Shown here: piece by piece, positions 13,707-15,045 of the stretch
Layout: each line of letters begins with the position of its first letter
How positions within the stretch are numbered: position 1 is the stretch's first letter
From: Caldifarciminota bacterium
GTDB taxonomy: Bacteria > Hydrothermota > Tepidihabitantia > SM23-42
Direction: 5' to 3'
Length of the DNA: 15,045 nucleotides
Assembly (NCBI GenBank): GCA_023128195.1
Contig: JAGMEL010000117.1
Span: forward strand, 1 to 15,045
Translations under genes and position numbers: made by a program
The notes under the pieces: model-generated
What the model was told of the DNA's origin: nothing
The model's database searches: none
Seen by the model: the letters and a program-made list of their open reading frames with translations, nothing else

Positions 13707-14804
13707 CTAATCCGCTACGTCCTCCAATTCTTTCATTTCAAAAATAGCCATTGGTACTTTTTCCTCAAGGTCTTTTCCGGGCATATATTCAAAAGCCTTC
13801 TGGATGCGCTCGCTTACTTTTGTGAAGATAGTGGCGATGGGGATATTAGTTGGGCAAACATCTGAACACATACCACATCCCACACAGGTAAACCCAATAT
13901 GGGTCAGCCTGCCAAGATGATAAAATACAGTATCAGCAGGGATCCTTAAGGCACTTCTCTTTTTTAATTCAGTTTCAAAGGTTGAAGGATCGAGTTCACT
14001 ATCTGCTGATTCAAAATAACACAATTTACAGTAACACACTGGGCAGACTTTGCTGCAAGCGTGACAATTGATGCATCTCCCAAAGATATTAATTAGACCC
14101 TCTATCCCGAAATCTTCAGTTTTAAGATCAGCAAAGGTCGTTTGTTTTTTTTCTTTTCTTTTTTTCCTGATAGTATCTAATGCGGCTGATTCCAAATTTT
14201 CTTCATCAAATTGATTACTTATACCTTTAAGAAACCCTGCTCCTTTTTCAGTTTTAATTAATACACTTGTTTCTTTATTAATATCATTGCCTGCAAGTTG
14301 TACGATAATATCGGCGTTATCCGGAACAAAATTTTCGCAGATACGACAGCATTCTCGTAATTCCTGGAGGTCCTCTCCAGTTTTTACATTCTCCCAGTAC
14401 TTTTTTAGTTTATTTTCTAAAATATCTTTTTTGGTTTTAATTGGAAAAACCCCTCCGCAGGTAAAGCTTACAAACAGGAGATTATCCAATTTTGCTTGCT
14501 CAAGCTTGACAAGTTCAAAAAGTGCCCTCAATTCACACGGTCTTAAGACAACTGCAACTGGTGATGTAACTGCTTCAATCATTGTAAGGCGCGAAATCAT
14601 CTTTCCTGCATTTGTTGGCATTAAGGGGAATGTGGGTGTAATGTCATTTAATAGTTTCTTATCTGTTATGAGTGTGTAGGCGTAATTGTTATTATGCACC
14701 TTTGAAAGTGTAAAAATACTGCTTACTTTTTTATTCTCCAATAAAAAGAGAAGGATATCTTTTATTGTATCATCAGGGGATTTGGGTATCTTAAAGCTTT
14801 TCAT
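13707..14804 (-). CDS. FrhB/FdhB-like iron-sulfur (flavo)protein, electron-input subunit
   Basis: A 365-residue protein resembling the beta subunit of F420-reducing hydrogenase or formate dehydrogenase (COG1035). Residues 80-120 hold the family block with RPCE (88-91), LRALFELVKLEQ and a cysteine at 116; CCRIC follows at 152-156. The second half is rich in clusters: C244/247/250/254, then CPVCYCKLCYF (to C262), then CVGCGMCSDVCP (C307/310/313/317). In the family the N-terminal part binds FAD and meets F420 or another soluble carrier, while the clusters pass electrons on to an MvhD or HdrA partner. The start overlaps the upstream gene by four bases (ATGA), with AAAGGT as a likely Shine-Dalgarno. 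Its C-terminal 70 residues match the partial upstream gene at about 30 positions. The physiological carrier (F420, NAD(P)H, or electrons from a formate dehydrogenase beyond the window) cannot be told. Confidence 0.82.
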   Translation of the reverse strand: MKSFKIPKSPDDTIKDILLFLLENKKVSSIFTLSKVHNNNYAYTLITDKKLLNDITPTFPLMPTNAGKMISRLTMIEAVTSPVAVVLRPCELRALFELVKLEQAKLDNLLFVSFTCGGVFPIKTKKDILENKLKKYWENVKTGEDLQELRECCRICENFVPDNADIIVQLAGNDINKETSVLIKTEKGAGFLKGISNQFDEENLESAALDTIRKKRKEKKQTTFADLKTEDFGIEGLINIFGRCINCHACSKVCPVCYCKLCYFESADSELDPSTFETELKKRSALRIPADTVFYHLGRLTHIGFTCVGCGMCSDVCPTNIPIATIFTKVSERIQKAFEYMPGKDLEEKVPMAIFEMKELEDVAD

Positions 14805-15045
14805 TGCTGACCTTTCGAGTCTTCATACTCATGTAATTCATCTTCCTTGTATGTAAGAATCGGTATTGATTCATTTCTATCCTTCCCCGGGATATAATCA
14901 AACATCTTCTGAACCGTATCGCCAATAAAACTGAATACCTGGGCAACTGGTACATCCATAGGACACCCATCTTCGCAGGCTCCACAATTTACACAACTAA
15001 GTGCCATATGGGACATTCTGCCGAGATGAAAGAGTATTGTATCAG
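14801..15045 (-). CDS. FrhB/FdhB-like paralogue, C-terminal fragment (gene runs off the right edge)
   Basis: The frame is open to the window edge and its last 81 residues are visible. It reads DTILFHLGR, then SCVNCGACEDGCP (a complete CxxCxxCxxxCP [4Fe-4S] motif), then VQKMFDYIPGKD. The first in-frame ATG (15016) is internal, because the codons before it align with the downstream paralogue (DTVFYHLGR). The end is therefore the C-terminal ferredoxin-like part of a second electron-input protein, arranged in tandem with the complete copy at 13707-14804 and overlapping it by ATGA. The missing N-terminus decides whether it is a full FrhB-like protein or a different enzyme ending in the same cluster domain. 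Confidence 0.75.
   Translation of the reverse strand, partial: DTILFHLGRMSHMALSCVNCGACEDGCPMDVPVAQVFSFIGDTVQKMFDYIPGKDRNESIPILTYKEDELHEYEDSKGQQ

Noticed and set aside
6835..15045. A methanogenic archaeon as the source, given Mvh and Hdr homologues.
   Set aside because: PriA, a bacterial TyrZ-type synthetase, sigma70-like -35/-10 boxes and a WcaJ-like module indicate a bacterium.

Overview
The window is a gene-dense stretch of an AT-rich genome (G+C well below 50% by eye) from an anaerobe. Two housekeeping proteins look bacterial (a PriA helicase and a TyrZ-type tyrosyl-tRNA synthetase), and promoters are of the sigma70 -35/-10 type, so this is a bacterium although the main cluster resembles methanogen enzymes. 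The gene content and the simple intergenic repeats remind me of uncultivated phyla such as candidate division WOR-3 (Stahlbacteria). That placement is a recollection, not something the sequence proves.

Layout. One gene, cut by the left edge, reads rightwards (3-1928): a family 2 glycosyltransferase fused to a membrane polyprenyl glycosylphosphotransferase-like module. Everything else reads leftwards. From the right edge these genes are: the end of an FrhB/FdhB-like iron-sulfur protein (cut by the window), a complete paralogue of it, a stand-alone MvhD, a promoter-bearing 231-base gap, then hdrC, hdrB, an hdrA fused to an MvhD domain, and the small (mvhG) and large (mvhA) subunits of a group 3-type [NiFe] hydrogenase. 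A hydrogenase maturation protease, a radical-SAM activase (NrdG2-like), tyrS and priA follow. No gap exceeds 300 bases. I see no tRNA, rRNA, CRISPR array or transposase.

How it fits together. The cluster encodes a soluble, cytoplasmic Mvh-Hdr-type complex. By analogy with methanogens, H2 is oxidised at MvhA, electrons pass through MvhG and an MvhD [2Fe-2S] protein to the FAD of HdrA, and are split between a low-potential acceptor (ferredoxin) and a high-potential acceptor at HdrB. Two FrhB/FdhB-like proteins and a second MvhD suggest another electron entry or exit, for example F420, NAD(P)H or formate. The acceptor that replaces the CoM-CoB heterodisulfide is unknown. The protease next to mvhA very probably cleaves the MvhA C-terminus.

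Two patterns stand out beyond the genes. Three genes (priA, tyrS and the protease) have TTGACT - 16 bases - TATAAT/TATATT ending only 5-6 bases before the ATG, which predicts leaderless mRNAs, whereas hdrC, hdrA and mvhG have good Shine-Dalgarno sites. Several families of short degenerate repeats fill the gaps in the hydrogenase region and run into the 3' ends of hdrC, hdrA and the protease gene, supplying their C-terminal tails.
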